From Rhabdaerophilum sp. SD176 (GTDB taxonomy: Bacteria > Pseudomonadota > Alphaproteobacteria > Rhizobiales > Beijerinckiaceae), in contig NZ_JARJNS010000002.1 of the NCBI RefSeq assembly GCF_030143245.1, forward strand, positions 372,001-436,000: a stretch of 64,000 nucleotides of DNA, in the 5' to 3' direction. A model generated the notes under the pieces. The model did no database searches. It had not been told where the DNA came from and saw only the letters and a list, made by a program, of their open reading frames with translations. Positions 9,599-19,842 of this stretch are shown piece by piece (within the stretch, counting starts at the first letter, position 1; each line of letters opens with the position of its first letter). The position numbers and the translations under genes were made by a program.

Positions 9599-10769
9599 GC
9601 AGGCGCTCCGGGATGACGGCCTGGCGGCCGGGGCACGGGCGCCCGAGGCGCCGCCGCTGCCGCCCCAGCGGGGCTTCATCCGACTTTCGCCGCTGAACCA
9701 GCGCCGGTTGCAGAGTTTCCGCGCCAACCGCAGGGGCTACTGGTCGTTCTGGATCTTCATGGTCCTGTTCGTGCTTTCGCTTTTCGCGGAATTCATCGCG
9801 AATGACCGGCCCGTCCTCGCCCGCTACAAGGGCGAATGGCTGTTTCCTGTCCTGGTGGATTATCCGGAGGAGAAATTCGGCGGGTTCCTGGCTGTGACGG
9901 ATTACCGCGATCCGGTGATCGCCGATGAGATCAACGCGCATGGCTTCATGCTGTTCCCGCCGATCCGGTTCCATCATCGCACGATCCAGCGCGACCTTCC
10001 GGTGGCTGCCCCCGCGCCGCCGACATGGATGCTCACCGATGCCCAATGTGCCACGGTGGCGAAAAAGCGCGGCGGCACGGGCTGCAAGGATATCGAATGG
10101 AACTGGCTCGGCACGGATGATCGCGGCCGTGACGTTGTCGCCCGGCTGATCTACGGCTTCCGCATCTCGGTGCTGTTCGGGCTGATCCTGACACTGGCCT
10201 CCTCGGTGATCGGCATCGCGGCGGGCGCGGTGCAGGGCTATTTCGGCGGCAAGGTGGATCTCTTCTTCCAGCGGTTCATCGAGATCTGGACATCGATGCC
10301 GCTGCTCTTCCTGCTGATCATCCTTTCGGCCGTGATCACGCCCAGCTTCCTCGTGCTGCTGACCATCCTGCTGCTGTTCAAATGGACCTCACTGGTCGGT
10401 GTCGTCCGGGCCGAGTTCCTGCGGGCCCGGAATTTCGAATATGTAAAGGCCGCGCGGGCTCTGGGCCTGTCCGACCGCCAGATCATGATGCGGCACATGC
10501 TGCCCAATGCCATGGTTGCCACGCTGACCTACATGCCCTTCGTGCTCAATGCCTCGATCACCACGTTGACCTCGCTGGACTTTCTCGGCTTCGGCCTGCC
10601 GCCCGGTTCGCCTTCCCTTGGCGAGCTGCTCCAGCAGGGCAAGGCCAACCTGCAGGCGCCGTGGCTCGGCCTGTCCGGCTTCGCCGTGATCGCGCTGATG
10701 CTCTCGCTGCTGATCTTCATCGGCGAGGCTGTGCGCGATGCGTTCGATCCGCGGAAGAGTTTCGCATGA
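9591..10769 (+). CDS. yejE: ABC transporter permease YejE
   Basis: Second permease of the Yej importer, 392 residues. A hydrophilic N-terminus is followed by one helix near residues 45-65 and a long periplasmic domain. The permease core then follows ([19 protein letters not shown], the DppC/OppC signature) with its EAA loop ([20 protein letters not shown]). A GTG codon three bases upstream could also initiate, but ATG at 9591 is the better start. The gene ends in an ATGA overlap with yejF. Confidence 0.92.
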   Translation: MSEQALRDDGLAAGARAPEAPPLPPQRGFIRLSPLNQRRLQSFRANRRGYWSFWIFMVLFVLSLFAEFIANDRPVLARYKGEWLFPVLVDYPEEKFGGFLAVTDYRDPVIADEINAHGFMLFPPIRFHHRTIQRDLPVAAPAPPTWMLTDAQCATVAKKRGGTGCKDIEWNWLGTDDRGRDVVARLIYGFRISVLFGLILTLASSVIGIAAGAVQGYFGGKVDLFFQRFIEIWTSMPLLFLLIILSAVITPSFLVLLTILLLFKWTSLVGVVRAEFLRARNFEYVKAARALGLSDRQIMMRHMLPNAMVATLTYMPFVLNASITTLTSLDFLGFGLPPGSPSLGELLQQGKANLQAPWLGLSGFAVIALMLSLLIFIGEAVRDAFDPRKSFA

Positions 10770-12379
10770 CCGGCGCGCGGCTCGTCACGGTGCAGGACCT
10801 CTCGGTCGCCTTCCGGCAGGGCGGAAAGGACAGCCTTGCTGTCGACCGCGTTTCTTTCGAGATCCATCGCGGCGAAACGCTCGCATTGGTGGGTGAATCC
10901 GGTTCCGGCAAATCGGTCACTGCACTCTCGCTGGTGCGGCTGCTGAATTACCCGGCGGCGCATCATCCCGGCGGGTCGATCCTGTTCGAGGGTGAGCCGG
11001 GCCCGGTCGATATCCTCAAGGCCGAGGAAGCCATGCTGCGGAAGATCCGCGGCAATGCCATCTCGATGGTTTTCCAGGAGCCGATGACCTCGCTCAACCC
11101 GCTCCATACGATCGAGCGGCAGATCGGCGAGATCCTGAGCCTGCATCGCGGCCTGTCGGGCGAGGCTGCCCGTCGGCGCATTCTCGATCTGCTCAACAAG
11201 GTCGGGATCCGCGATCCGGAAAGCCGGCTCGGTGCCTATCCGCATGAGCTTTCCGGTGGCCAGCGCCAGCGAGTGATGATTGCGATGGCGCTCGCCAACG
11301 AGCCGGACCTGCTGATCGCGGACGAGCCGACCACGGCTCTCGATGTGACCGTGCAGGCCAAGATCCTCGACCTGCTGCGCGACCTGCAGCGCGAGACCGG
11401 TATGGCGATGCTGTTCATCACGCATGATCTCGGCATCGTCCGCCGGATCGCCCATCGCGTGGCCATCATGCGGCGCGGGCAGATCGTCGAGCAGGGCGTT
11501 GTCGATGATGTGTTCTCGGGGCCGAAGCATCCCTACACGCAGGCCCTGCTGGCGGCCGAACCGAAAGGCGAGCCGGCCATGCCCCATGGCGAGGCGCCGG
11601 TTGTTGTCGAAGTGCGCGATCTGAAGGTCCATTTTCCGATCCGGACCGGCCTGATGAAGCGCGTGACAGGCCATGTGAAGGCGGTGGACGGGATTAACCT
11701 CACGATCCGTGCCGGCGAGACCTTGGGCATCGTGGGCGAATCCGGGTCGGGCAAGACGACGCTCGGACAGGCGATCCTGCGCCTGATCCGCTCCGAGGGC
11801 GCCATCCGTGTGCTCGGCCGGGATGTGCAGGGTGTCGGCTTCAAGGCGATGCGGCCGATGCGCCGCGACATGCAGATTGTTTTCCAGGACCCTTATGGTT
11901 CGCTCTCGCCCCGCATGTCCGTGGCGGAGATCGTGGCCGAGGGGCTGCATATCCAGCAGCCGGGGCTGAGTGACGAGGCGGCGCGGGGCATCGTGGCCCG
12001 GGCGCTGCATGATGTCGGGCTCGATCCCGCTGCCATGGACCGTTATCCGCACGAGTTCTCCGGCGGCCAGCGCCAGCGCATCGCTATTGCCCGTGCCATG
12101 GCGCTCGATCCGAAATTCGTCGTGCTCGACGAGCCGACCTCCGCGCTCGACATGAGCGTCCAGGCGCAGATCGTCGATCTGCTGCGCGAATTGCAGGTCA
12201 AGCGAAAGCTCGCCTATCTCTTCATCAGCCATGACCTGAAGGTGGTGCGGGCCCTGTCCAGTCATGTCATCGTCATGCAGAACGGGCAGGTGGTCGAGCA
12301 GGGGCCGGCTGCGGAACTCTTCGCCCGCCCGCGCACCGAGTATACCCGCACGTTGTTCGCCGCAGCCCTTCATCGTTAG
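10766..12379 (+). CDS. yejF: Dual-domain ABC transporter ATP-binding protein YejF
   Basis: This is the energy-coupling subunit of the Yej importer. It carries two complete ATPase domains in 537 residues, where Dpp/Opp systems use two separate proteins. The first domain has Walker A GESGSGKS, signature [14 protein letters not shown] and Walker B LLIADEP. The second repeats [22 protein letters not shown] and FVVLDEP. The start overlaps yejE by 4 nt. It completes the operon yejA-B-E-F with no intergenic gaps, which argues for fixed stoichiometry. Confidence 0.94.
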   Translation: MTGARLVTVQDLSVAFRQGGKDSLAVDRVSFEIHRGETLALVGESGSGKSVTALSLVRLLNYPAAHHPGGSILFEGEPGPVDILKAEEAMLRKIRGNAISMVFQEPMTSLNPLHTIERQIGEILSLHRGLSGEAARRRILDLLNKVGIRDPESRLGAYPHELSGGQRQRVMIAMALANEPDLLIADEPTTALDVTVQAKILDLLRDLQRETGMAMLFITHDLGIVRRIAHRVAIMRRGQIVEQGVVDDVFSGPKHPYTQALLAAEPKGEPAMPHGEAPVVVEVRDLKVHFPIRTGLMKRVTGHVKAVDGINLTIRAGETLGIVGESGSGKTTLGQAILRLIRSEGAIRVLGRDVQGVGFKAMRPMRRDMQIVFQDPYGSLSPRMSVAEIVAEGLHIQQPGLSDEAARGIVARALHDVGLDPAAMDRYPHEFSGGQRQRIAIARAMALDPKFVVLDEPTSALDMSVQAQIVDLLRELQVKRKLAYLFISHDLKVVRALSSHVIVMQNGQVVEQGPAAELFARPRTEYTRTLFAAALHR

Positions 12380-12460
12380 GCTGGTTATCAAGGTTATGCC
12401 GTTGCTGAAAATTCAGGATTTCTCCTGTAGAGAACGGCCAGGCCACAAACAGGATCTTGC

Positions 12461-13987
12461 ATGTTCTCCTTTCCCAAGCCGCTGACGGCTATCGAGCCGA
12501 ACACCCGTGCCTTCGAATCGACTCCGCTCGTGAAGCCGACCGGTTTCCGGGAATATGACGCACGCTGGTGGTTCGGGCATCCGGCCTCGCCCAAGGCGCC
12601 GGAGATCAACCTCATGGGCATCCAGGCTCTCGGGATGGGGATCGGAACCTTTCTCAAGGAACGCGGTGTCGAGCGTCGCATCGTTGTCGGCCATGATTTC
12701 CGGGGCTATTCCGCCTCGATCAAGCTGGCCTTGGTGGCCGGCCTGATGGCCTCGGGCTGCAAGGTGGTCGATATCGGCCTCGCCCTCTCGCCGATGGCCT
12801 ATTTCGCGCAATTCGCGCTGGACGTGCCGGCTGTGGCGATGGTCACGGCCTCGCATAACGACAATGGCTGGACCGGCGTGAAGATGGGCTGCAACCGGCC
12901 CGTCACATTTGGCCCGGATGAAATGAGCCGGCTCAAGGAAATTGTTCTGGCCGGTGCGTTCGCGCTTGATGGCGGCGGCAGCTACACCTTCCATGACAAT
13001 TTCTATGATCTCTACTTCAAGGATCTCACCAGCCGCCCGAAGATCGGCCGCAAGCTCAAGGTCGTTGCGGCCTGCGGCAACGGGACGGCCGGCGCCTTCG
13101 CACCGCAGGTGCTCGAAGCGCTGGGCTGCGAGGTCATCCCGCTGGATACGAAGCTCGACCATACGTTCCCGCGCTACAACCCGAACCCCGAGGACATGGA
13201 GATGCTCCATGCCATCGCGCATGCGGTGAAGGAGCACGGCGCGGATGTCGGCCTTGGCTTCGATGGCGATGGCGATCGCTGCGGCGTGGTCGACAACGAG
13301 GGCAACGAGATCTTCGCCGACAAGATCGGGGTGATGCTGGCGCGCGACCTCTCGACGCTGCATCCCGGCTCGACCTTCGTGGTCGATGTGAAGTCGACCG
13401 GGCTTTTCCACACGGATCCGGAGTTGATCCGCCTCGGTGCGAAAACTGATTACTGGAAGACCGGCCATTCGCATATCAAGAAGCGCGTGACCGAGCTCAA
13501 GGCTCTGGCAGGGTTCGAGAAATCCGGCCATTTCTTCTTCAATGCGCCGGTCGGGCGTGGCTATGATGACGGCATTGTCACGGCCATTGCCGTGATCGAC
13601 ATGCTCGATCGCAATCCCGGCCGCTCGATGGCCGACCTCTACCGCGCCGTGCCGAAAACCTGGGGCTCGCCGACCATGTCGCCGCATTGCGACGACGAGA
13701 TCAAATACGACGTTGTCGACCGTGTCGTGGCGCGCATCCAGGCGATGGCCGCGAAAGGCGAGACGATTACCGGCCAGCCGATCCGCGATGTCGTGACCGT
13801 GAATGGCGTCCGCGTGACGGCCGAGGACGGCACCTGGGGGCTCGTGCGGGCTTCGTCGAACAAGCCGGAACTGGTGGTCGTGGTCGAAAGCCCGGTCTCG
13901 GAAGCGCGCATGCGCGAGATGTTCAAGGCGATGGACACGATCCTGCGCGAGAACCCGGAAGTGGGGGCCTATAACCAGACGATCTGA
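12461..13987 (+). CDS. Phosphomannomutase/phosphoglucomutase
   Basis: This enzyme interconverts hexose 1- and 6-phosphates (mannose and/or glucose) to feed nucleotide-sugar and cell-surface polysaccharide synthesis. The 508-residue alpha-D-phosphohexomutase has the phosphoserine loop TASHNDNGWTG with Ser131 as catalytic residue. It also has the Mg loop DGDGDRCG starting at about Asp268, and the sugar and phosphate-binding C-terminal regions (GHSHIKKR; RASSNKPEL). It is closest to the bacterial ManB/ExoC/AlgC group, but which sugar is preferred cannot be read from sequence. The gene stands alone with a terminator immediately after it. Confidence 0.88.
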   Translation: MFSFPKPLTAIEPNTRAFESTPLVKPTGFREYDARWWFGHPASPKAPEINLMGIQALGMGIGTFLKERGVERRIVVGHDFRGYSASIKLALVAGLMASGCKVVDIGLALSPMAYFAQFALDVPAVAMVTASHNDNGWTGVKMGCNRPVTFGPDEMSRLKEIVLAGAFALDGGGSYTFHDNFYDLYFKDLTSRPKIGRKLKVVAACGNGTAGAFAPQVLEALGCEVIPLDTKLDHTFPRYNPNPEDMEMLHAIAHAVKEHGADVGLGFDGDGDRCGVVDNEGNEIFADKIGVMLARDLSTLHPGSTFVVDVKSTGLFHTDPELIRLGAKTDYWKTGHSHIKKRVTELKALAGFEKSGHFFFNAPVGRGYDDGIVTAIAVIDMLDRNPGRSMADLYRAVPKTWGSPTMSPHCDDEIKYDVVDRVVARIQAMAAKGETITGQPIRDVVTVNGVRVTAEDGTWGLVRASSNKPELVVVVESPVSEARMREMFKAMDTILRENPEVGAYNQTI

Positions 13988-13996
13988 AGGCTGCTT

Positions 13997-14026
13997 GGGA
14001 TGGCGCCCGAGGGCGCCATCCCTTTT
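13997..14026 (+). terminator. Rho-independent terminator after the phosphohexomutase gene
   Basis: An 11-bp perfect GC-rich stem (GGGATGGCGCC pairing with GGCGCCATCCC) with a 4-nt loop is followed by TTTT. It sits between two convergent genes but has a T tract only on the rightward side. Confidence 0.82.
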
Positions 14027-14031
14027 GTCGG

Positions 14032-14640
14032 CTACAGAACGAGTCCGAAGCGGCGGATTTCCGCTCCGAGATCGATACCATCCGTGACATGGATCGTGGC
14101 GAAGCCGAGTGCTGCCGCTCCGGCAATGTTCTTCGCGCTGTCATCCATGAAGAGGCAGGTCTGCGCTTCGAGCCCATGCGTGGCAAGGAAGGCCCTGTAG
14201 ATGGCCGGATCCGGCTTCAGCACGCCGAGTTCAGCCGAGACAATCGTTCCGGTGAAGCGGCCAAGGAACGGGAAGCGCACTTTCGCCTCGGCGAAGGTAT
14301 CGGCGGCGAAATTGGTGATGGCGTAGCAGGGAATTCCGCGTGCCAAGGCCGCTTCCAGTACGGCGACATTCGCATCGATCGGACCGGGGACCATTTCGTG
14401 CCAGTGGCGGCGGAAGGCGCGGATCAGCTCGGCCTTGTCCGGATGCACGGCAATCCGTTCCGCCTCGGCATCCGGCCACGGCCGGCCGCGATCCTGCTCC
14501 AGGTTCCATTCCGGCGGCAGGATCTCCGTCAGGAAGTGGCGCCGCTCTTCCGGGTCCGGAATCAGCCGGCGATAGGGGATTTCCGAATCCCAGCGGATCA
14601 GAACATTGCCGATGTCGAAGACGAGGTTGGTGGGCTTCAT
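14032..14640 (-). CDS. HAD-family phosphatase (YihX-like)
   Basis: This 202-residue protein is a haloacid dehalogenase superfamily hydrolase. Motif I is VFDIGNVLIRWD (nucleophile Asp at residue 9). Motif II/III elements are AITNFA and a conserved Lys in GVLKPDPAIY, and motif IV is FMDDSAKNI. Having Gly, not Asp, two residues after the nucleophile matches the E. coli YihX group of sugar-phosphate phosphatases (YihX acts on alpha-glucose 1-phosphate). The neighbouring phosphohexomutase makes a sugar-phosphate substrate plausible, but this is inference. Confidence 0.8.
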   Translation of the reverse strand: MKPTNLVFDIGNVLIRWDSEIPYRRLIPDPEERRHFLTEILPPEWNLEQDRGRPWPDAEAERIAVHPDKAELIRAFRRHWHEMVPGPIDANVAVLEAALARGIPCYAITNFAADTFAEAKVRFPFLGRFTGTIVSAELGVLKPDPAIYRAFLATHGLEAQTCLFMDDSAKNIAGAAALGFATIHVTDGIDLGAEIRRFGLVL

Positions 14641-14754
14641 GCAGGGACTCCGGTGCAGGCTTTGCCGTAGTCACGGGTTGTGAACCCTTTTCGCTCATAT
14701 TTTGTGAAGGCTGGCCTTCTGTTTCAGGGCCGGCATGAGCGAGTGAGTTCTGTC

Positions 14755-15006
14755 ATGCGTCTGCTTCGCTTGCCCCTGGCCGGAGGGTTGTTCGGCCTCC
14801 TTGTGCTGCACCCCGCCTTTGCGGCCGGTTTCGCTATCGACCCCGACCCGCGTTCGCCGACCCTTGGCGAGATCCTCGACAGCGAGGAACGGGCACGCCT
14901 GCCCGCCGCGCCGGCGCGTCCGGTGCGGACGCAGCCCTATGTTCCACCGGGCGCGGCCACGGTCTGGGCCCCGGGCGTACGAATGCGCGGCGGGCGGACG
15001 CGCTGA
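14755..15006 (+). CDS. Small secreted protein of unknown function
   Basis: This 83-residue product starts MRLLRLPLAGGLFGLLVLHP and has a clear signal peptide ending near AFAAG. The mature part of about 60 residues is rich in Pro, Arg and Ala and lacks Cys. I do not recognise the family. The ATG at 14755 was chosen because it places the signal peptide at the N-terminus. It probably sits in the periplasm or envelope. Confidence 0.55.
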   Translation: MRLLRLPLAGGLFGLLVLHPAFAAGFAIDPDPRSPTLGEILDSEERARLPAAPARPVRTQPYVPPGAATVWAPGVRMRGGRTR

Positions 15007-15105
15007 CAGGGCACGACCCGCGATACCCTTGGCAAAGCGTTGCCCCGCTGGAATAGGATAGGGCATCCACCGGGTCCAACCGCCCGGGCTGCCAGAGGAT
15101 TGTCC

Positions 15106-16554
15106 ATGCCGTCAGCATTTCTCGACCAGCTTCGCGCCGTTGTCGGCGAGGCGCATGTCATCGTCGACGAGGCGGCGATGCAGCCGGCCCTGACGGAACT
15201 GCGCGGCCTGCACAGGGGCCATGCGCTGGCCGTCATCCGTCCGGGTTCGACAGCCGAGGTTTCCCGCGTGATGCAACTCGCCGATACGGCCGGGATCCCG
15301 GTTGTGGCGCAGGGCGGCAATACCGGGCTGGTCGGCGGCGGCGTGCCCTTCGGCGGGATCGTGCTGTCGCTGGCGCGCCTCAAGGCGATCCGTGCCGTCG
15401 ATCCGGTCAATGCGACGATGATTGTCGAGGCCGGCGTCGTGCTGCAGGCGGTGCAGGAGGCGGCGCAGGTGGCAGGCATGCTCTTCCCGCTTTCGCTGGC
15501 CTCGGAGGGGTCCTGCACGATCGGCGGCAACATCGCCACCAATGCCGGCGGGACGGCTGTCCTGCGCTATGGCAATACGCGGGATCTCATTCTGGGGCTC
15601 GAGGTCGTGCTGCCGAATGGCGAGATCTGGAACGGGCTCAGCGGCCTCCGCAAGGACAATGCCGGCTATGACCTGAAGCATCTCTTCATCGGGTCCGAAG
15701 GCACGCTCGGCATCGTCACCGCGGCGGTTGTCAAGTTGTTCCCGGCGCCGCAATCCCGCGCGACGGCCTTCCTCGCCGCACCCGATCCGGACGCGGTGGT
15801 GAAGCTGTTCCATCGCCTGCGCGGGCGGGCGGGGGAACGGCTGACCACGTTCGAGATCCTGCCGCGGTTCGGGCTTGATGTGGTGCTCCGTCATGCCCCG
15901 AATGTGCGTGACCCCTTCGCCGCAGCCTATCCGTTCTATGCGCTGGTCGAGCTGACCTCTCCGGAGGTTGAAGCGGGGCTCGAACCGCTCCTGCTCGAGA
16001 CGCTCGAGGCAGGCATGGAGGCGGGCGAGGTGCTCGATGCGACCCTCGCGGCCAGCGCGGCGCAGGCGGCGGATTTCTGGCGGCTGCGCGAGCAGCTCTC
16101 GGAATGCCAGCGCCATGAGGGCGGGTCGATCAAGCATGATGTCTCGGTGCCGATCTCGCGGGTTGCGGATTTCCTGACCGAGACCAGTGCCGCCTGCGAG
16201 GCTGCGATGCCGGGTATCCGCGTCTGCGCCTTCGGCCATATCGGCGATGGCAATATCCATTTCAATCTGAGCCAGCCTTTGGGCATGGACAAGACGGCCT
16301 TTCTTGGCACGTGGCACCGCTTCAACCGCCTCGTGCATGATGCCGTGGCGGCGCGCGGGGGCTCTATTGCCGCGGAACATGGTGTCGGGCTGATCAAACG
16401 GGACGAGCTGCCTCAATACAAGGATCCGGTGGCGCTCGCGCTGATGGCCACGCTCAAGCGGGCGCTCGATCCGAAGAACCTGCTCAATCCCGGCAAGGTG
16501 ATCGCGCTCGGCAACGATCTGCCGGCCTTCACGCCCGGCCGGCCTGCGGCCTGA
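15106..16554 (+). CDS. FAD-linked D-2-hydroxyacid dehydrogenase (GlcD/D-lactate dehydrogenase family)
   Basis: This 482-residue flavoprotein of the VAO/PCMH type oxidises D-2-hydroxyacids. The FAD-binding domain (about 40-220) carries the signature GGNTGLVGG and GSEGTLGIVT. The C-terminal FAD-oxidase domain has GHIGDGNIHFN and AAEHGVGLIKRD, which include the metal and substrate-binding His and Glu residues of D-lactate and D-2-hydroxyglutarate dehydrogenases. The exact substrate is not predictable. Its last 26 nt overlap the 3' end of the convergent xdhC gene. Confidence 0.85.
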   Translation: MPSAFLDQLRAVVGEAHVIVDEAAMQPALTELRGLHRGHALAVIRPGSTAEVSRVMQLADTAGIPVVAQGGNTGLVGGGVPFGGIVLSLARLKAIRAVDPVNATMIVEAGVVLQAVQEAAQVAGMLFPLSLASEGSCTIGGNIATNAGGTAVLRYGNTRDLILGLEVVLPNGEIWNGLSGLRKDNAGYDLKHLFIGSEGTLGIVTAAVVKLFPAPQSRATAFLAAPDPDAVVKLFHRLRGRAGERLTTFEILPRFGLDVVLRHAPNVRDPFAAAYPFYALVELTSPEVEAGLEPLLLETLEAGMEAGEVLDATLAASAAQAADFWRLREQLSECQRHEGGSIKHDVSVPISRVADFLTETSAACEAAMPGIRVCAFGHIGDGNIHFNLSQPLGMDKTAFLGTWHRFNRLVHDAVAARGGSIAAEHGVGLIKRDELPQYKDPVALALMATLKRALDPKNLLNPGKVIALGNDLPAFTPGRPAA

Positions 16555-17506
16555 ACGCATCGCTCGGCTGCGCGAGCGAAAGAGCGGCTTTCCGCTGCAG
16601 CAATTCCACCGCGATGCCCGCCGCGATGACGGCGGGATGCTTGCTGCCGAGATCGGTGCGTCCGACGGGGCAGATCATCCGGGCAATGGCCTGAGGCTCC
16701 AGTCCGAGCCGGCCGAGCTGGCTCGTGAAACGGGCGCGTTTGGTCGCGCTGCCGATCACGCCGCAATAGGGCAGGTCCGGCCGGTCGAGGGCTGCCGCCA
16801 TCAGGTCAAGGTCGAGTGCGTGGCTATGCGTCATCACGAGGATGAAGGCGCCGGGCGGCGCGGCGGCGATCTCGGCGACGGGCGTCGGCGTCGCAACCGC
16901 CACGGTATTGGCGGGGCGATGGGAGGGGAAGAGTTCGGGCCGTGTATCGATCCAGCGGATGGCAAAGGGCAAAGGCGCCAGCGCGAGGACCAGCGCGCGG
17001 CCGACATGGCCGGCGCCGAAGAGCAGCAGCGGCTGCGCCGGTTCCGCCGGTGCTTCGAGAACCGCACCAGCCGGCACAGGCAAGGCCGGGTCCTGCCCCT
17101 CGCGCAGCAGGATGCCGCGCGCATCCGGCCGGGCTGCGATGACCATTGCAGGGTCCTGCCGGAATGCGGCCACCAGCGGCTCGAGCCAGGCCAGATCGGT
17201 GCGGGCAAGAACCTCGATCCGCAGGGTGACATGGCCGCCGCAGCATTGGCCCATATCCGGACCCAAGGCGAAGCCGCGGGTCTGCGCGTGGCCTTCAGGG
17301 TGGCGCTGCATCGCCTGCTGCGCCAGCGCGATGGCCTGCCATTCCAGCGTGCCGCCGCCGATCGTGCCGGCGATGCGCCCATCGGCGCGCACCATCATGC
17401 GGGTCCCGGCCTCGCGCGGGCTTGACCCGCGAACAGCGTCAATGGTGACGAGGGCCAGTTGCCCGTCTTGGGCCAAAGTCGCGGCGATGCGTGCCCAATC
17501 CGCCAT
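16529..17506 (-). CDS. xdhC: Xanthine dehydrogenase accessory protein XdhC
   Basis: XdhC binds molybdenum cofactor and supports its sulfuration and insertion into the XDH large subunit. The 325-residue protein has the CoxI/XdhC N-terminal domain with GTIGGGTLEW and the conserved QCCGG motif (likely cofactor-binding cysteines). A C-terminal Rossmann-like domain follows (LLLFGAGHVGRAL; VMTHSHALDLDL; YCGVIGSATKRARF). The start at 17506 overlaps the xdhB stop by one base. The 3' end overlaps the convergent FAD-dehydrogenase gene by 26 nt. Confidence 0.93.
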   Translation of the reverse strand: MADWARIAATLAQDGQLALVTIDAVRGSSPREAGTRMMVRADGRIAGTIGGGTLEWQAIALAQQAMQRHPEGHAQTRGFALGPDMGQCCGGHVTLRIEVLARTDLAWLEPLVAAFRQDPAMVIAARPDARGILLREGQDPALPVPAGAVLEAPAEPAQPLLLFGAGHVGRALVLALAPLPFAIRWIDTRPELFPSHRPANTVAVATPTPVAEIAAAPPGAFILVMTHSHALDLDLMAAALDRPDLPYCGVIGSATKRARFTSQLGRLGLEPQAIARMICPVGRTDLGSKHPAVIAAGIAVELLQRKAALSLAQPSDAFRPQAGRA

Positions 17507-19842
17507 CAGCGCTGGCTCCATTGATGGTCGATCGCGTCGAGGATCGCTTCGGGCGTGGCCGGCGCGCGCAGTTGAGTCGGATGGCCGGGCTTCACTGCAT
17601 GGATTGCATCGGCAATGGCCGAGAAGGCGGAAATGGCCAGCATGACCGGCGGCTCCCCCACCGCCTTGGAGCGATAGATCGACTCCTCGCGGTTCTCCTC
17701 CTGCCAGAGATCGACGCGGAACCGGGCCGGGATGTCCGAGGCGACCGGGATCTTGTAGGTCGAGGGCGCATGGGTGCGCAGGCGGCCCTCGCGGTCGAAG
17801 ACGAGTTCCTCGGTTGTCAGCCAGCCGAGGCCCTGCACGAAGCCGCCCTCGATCTGGCCGATATCGATGGCCGGGTTCAGCGAGCGGCCGCAATCATGGA
17901 GGATGTCCACCGCCTCGAGCCGCATCTCGCCGGTGGTGGTGTCGACCAGCACTTCCGAGCAGGCGGCGCCATAGGCGAAATAGAAGAAGGGGCGGCCGGT
18001 CTTGCTGGCCCGGTCCCAGGTGATGCCGGGGGTGCGGTAATAGCCGGTCGAGGAGAGCGAGATCCGTTCGAGCACGCAGGCCTTGGCCAGTTCGGCGAAG
18101 CTCATCGAGGCCTCGCCGGCAAAGACGCGGCCATGCCGGAAGCGGACCCGTTCGGGCCGGTCACCGAGGCGCCGCGCCGCTTCCCCGGCCATCCGGTCGC
18201 GGATGGTCCGGGCGGCGATCCGGGCCGCCATGGCATTGAGATCCGAACCGGAGGAGGCGGCGGTCGGGCCGGTATTTGGCACCTTGGCCGTGTTGGTGGC
18301 GGTGATCTTCACCCGGTCGAGCGGCAGGCCGAATTCATCCGCCACGACCTGCGCCACCTTCACGAACAGGCCCTGACCCATTTCCGTGCCGCCATGATTC
18401 AGCATGACCGAGCCATCGGAATAGACATGGACCAGCGCGCCGGCCTGGTTGAGATGCTTGAGCGTGAAGGAGATGCCGAACTTGACCGGCGTCAGCGCGA
18501 GGCCGCGCTTGAGGATGGGCGACTGGGCGTTGAAGGCGGCCACCTCGCGCCGGCGCTCGCGGTAGCGGCTTGTGGTCTCCAGCGTCTCGATCAGCGGCAG
18601 CATCGTCGCGTGATCAAAGACCTCCATGCCATAGGGCGTGACGAGATGGCCGGGGCGGTAGAGGTTGTCCTTGCGCAGATCGAGCGGGTCGCGCCCGAGC
18701 CGGCGCGCGATCGCATCCATGATTGCCTCGATGGCGAGCATGCCCTGCGGCCCGCCAAAGCCACGGAAGGCCGTGTTCGAAACCGTGTTGGTTTTCAGCC
18801 GGCGCGAGGCAATGCGCGAGGCCGGGATGAAATAGGCATTGTCGGTGTGGAACATGGTCCGGTCGACGACGCCGAGCGAGAGATCGGCCGAATAGCCGCA
18901 GCGGGCATCATGGCGGATATCGAGCGCGCGGATCAGGCCGGTTTCATCGAAACCGACGGCATAGGCGGAGAGGAAGTCATGCCGCTTGCCGGTCAGGGCG
19001 AAATCATCGTCACGGTCCAGCCGCAGCTTGCACGGCCGGCCGGTAAGCTGTGCCGCGAAGGCGGCGAGGGCGGCCCAGTGGCTGGCCTGGCTTTCCTTGC
19101 CGCCGAAGCCGCCGCCCATGCGCCGGCATTCCACCGTGACCGCATGATCGGCCGTGCCCATGACGCGGGCGACGATATGCTGGACCTCGCTCGGATGCTG
19201 CGTCGAGGAATGGACGAACATGTCGCCATCCTCGCCGGGAATGGCAAAGGCGATCTGGCCCTCGAGGTAGAAATGCTCCTGCCCGCCGATTTCCAGCTCG
19301 CCCTCGAGCCGGTGCGGGGCCTCGGCGAGGGCGGCATCGGCATCGCCACGCTGCCACGCATAGTCGGGCAGCACCGTGCCGCCGGACTGCCGGGCATCCG
19401 CCACAGAGACGACAGGGGACTCGGCGCGTGTCTCGTAGCGCGCCAGCCGGCTCGCCAGCCGGGCTGCCTTCCGGGAGGTGGCCGCGACGAGGAAGACCGG
19501 CTGGCCATGGAAGCTGATCTCCCGCGCGGCCAGCATCGGTTCGTCGCCGAGAGCCGGCGAAACATCGTTCTTGCCCCGGATATCCTCCGCCGTCAGCACG
19601 GCGACGATGCCCGGCGCCGCTTGCACCGCCGAGAGATCGATCGACAGGATCTCGCCCGCAGCGATCGGCGCCATGCCGATGGCGAGATGCAATGTTCCCT
19701 CCGGTTCGAGGATATCGTCGATGTAAGGCGCATTGCCCTGGACATGCCGAAGCGCGCTGTCATGCGGCAGCGGCTGGTGCACCACTTCCAGCAGGGCGGG
19801 CGTGCCCTCCTGCGGCGTTCCGTCGAGCGATGTCTCAGACAT
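17506..19842 (-). CDS. xdhB: Xanthine dehydrogenase molybdopterin-binding subunit
   Basis: This catalytic large subunit oxidises hypoxanthine and xanthine to urate at the Mo centre. The 778-residue protein shows the aldehyde oxidase/xanthine dehydrogenase fold: GRVMGTADH-like and RRMGGGFGGKESQ cofactor segments, RGFGGPQGMLAIE, NHGGTEMGQG, and the C-terminal VGEPPVML motif containing the catalytic Glu. It is arranged as the bacterial two-polypeptide type, with XdhA carrying Fe-S and FAD. It overlaps xdhA by 8 nt and xdhC by 1 nt, so the three subunits are probably translated together. Confidence 0.94.
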   Translation of the reverse strand: MSETSLDGTPQEGTPALLEVVHQPLPHDSALRHVQGNAPYIDDILEPEGTLHLAIGMAPIAAGEILSIDLSAVQAAPGIVAVLTAEDIRGKNDVSPALGDEPMLAAREISFHGQPVFLVAATSRKAARLASRLARYETRAESPVVSVADARQSGGTVLPDYAWQRGDADAALAEAPHRLEGELEIGGQEHFYLEGQIAFAIPGEDGDMFVHSSTQHPSEVQHIVARVMGTADHAVTVECRRMGGGFGGKESQASHWAALAAFAAQLTGRPCKLRLDRDDDFALTGKRHDFLSAYAVGFDETGLIRALDIRHDARCGYSADLSLGVVDRTMFHTDNAYFIPASRIASRRLKTNTVSNTAFRGFGGPQGMLAIEAIMDAIARRLGRDPLDLRKDNLYRPGHLVTPYGMEVFDHATMLPLIETLETTSRYRERRREVAAFNAQSPILKRGLALTPVKFGISFTLKHLNQAGALVHVYSDGSVMLNHGGTEMGQGLFVKVAQVVADEFGLPLDRVKITATNTAKVPNTGPTAASSGSDLNAMAARIAARTIRDRMAGEAARRLGDRPERVRFRHGRVFAGEASMSFAELAKACVLERISLSSTGYYRTPGITWDRASKTGRPFFYFAYGAACSEVLVDTTTGEMRLEAVDILHDCGRSLNPAIDIGQIEGGFVQGLGWLTTEELVFDREGRLRTHAPSTYKIPVASDIPARFRVDLWQEENREESIYRSKAVGEPPVMLAISAFSAIADAIHAVKPGHPTQLRAPATPEAILDAIDHQWSQR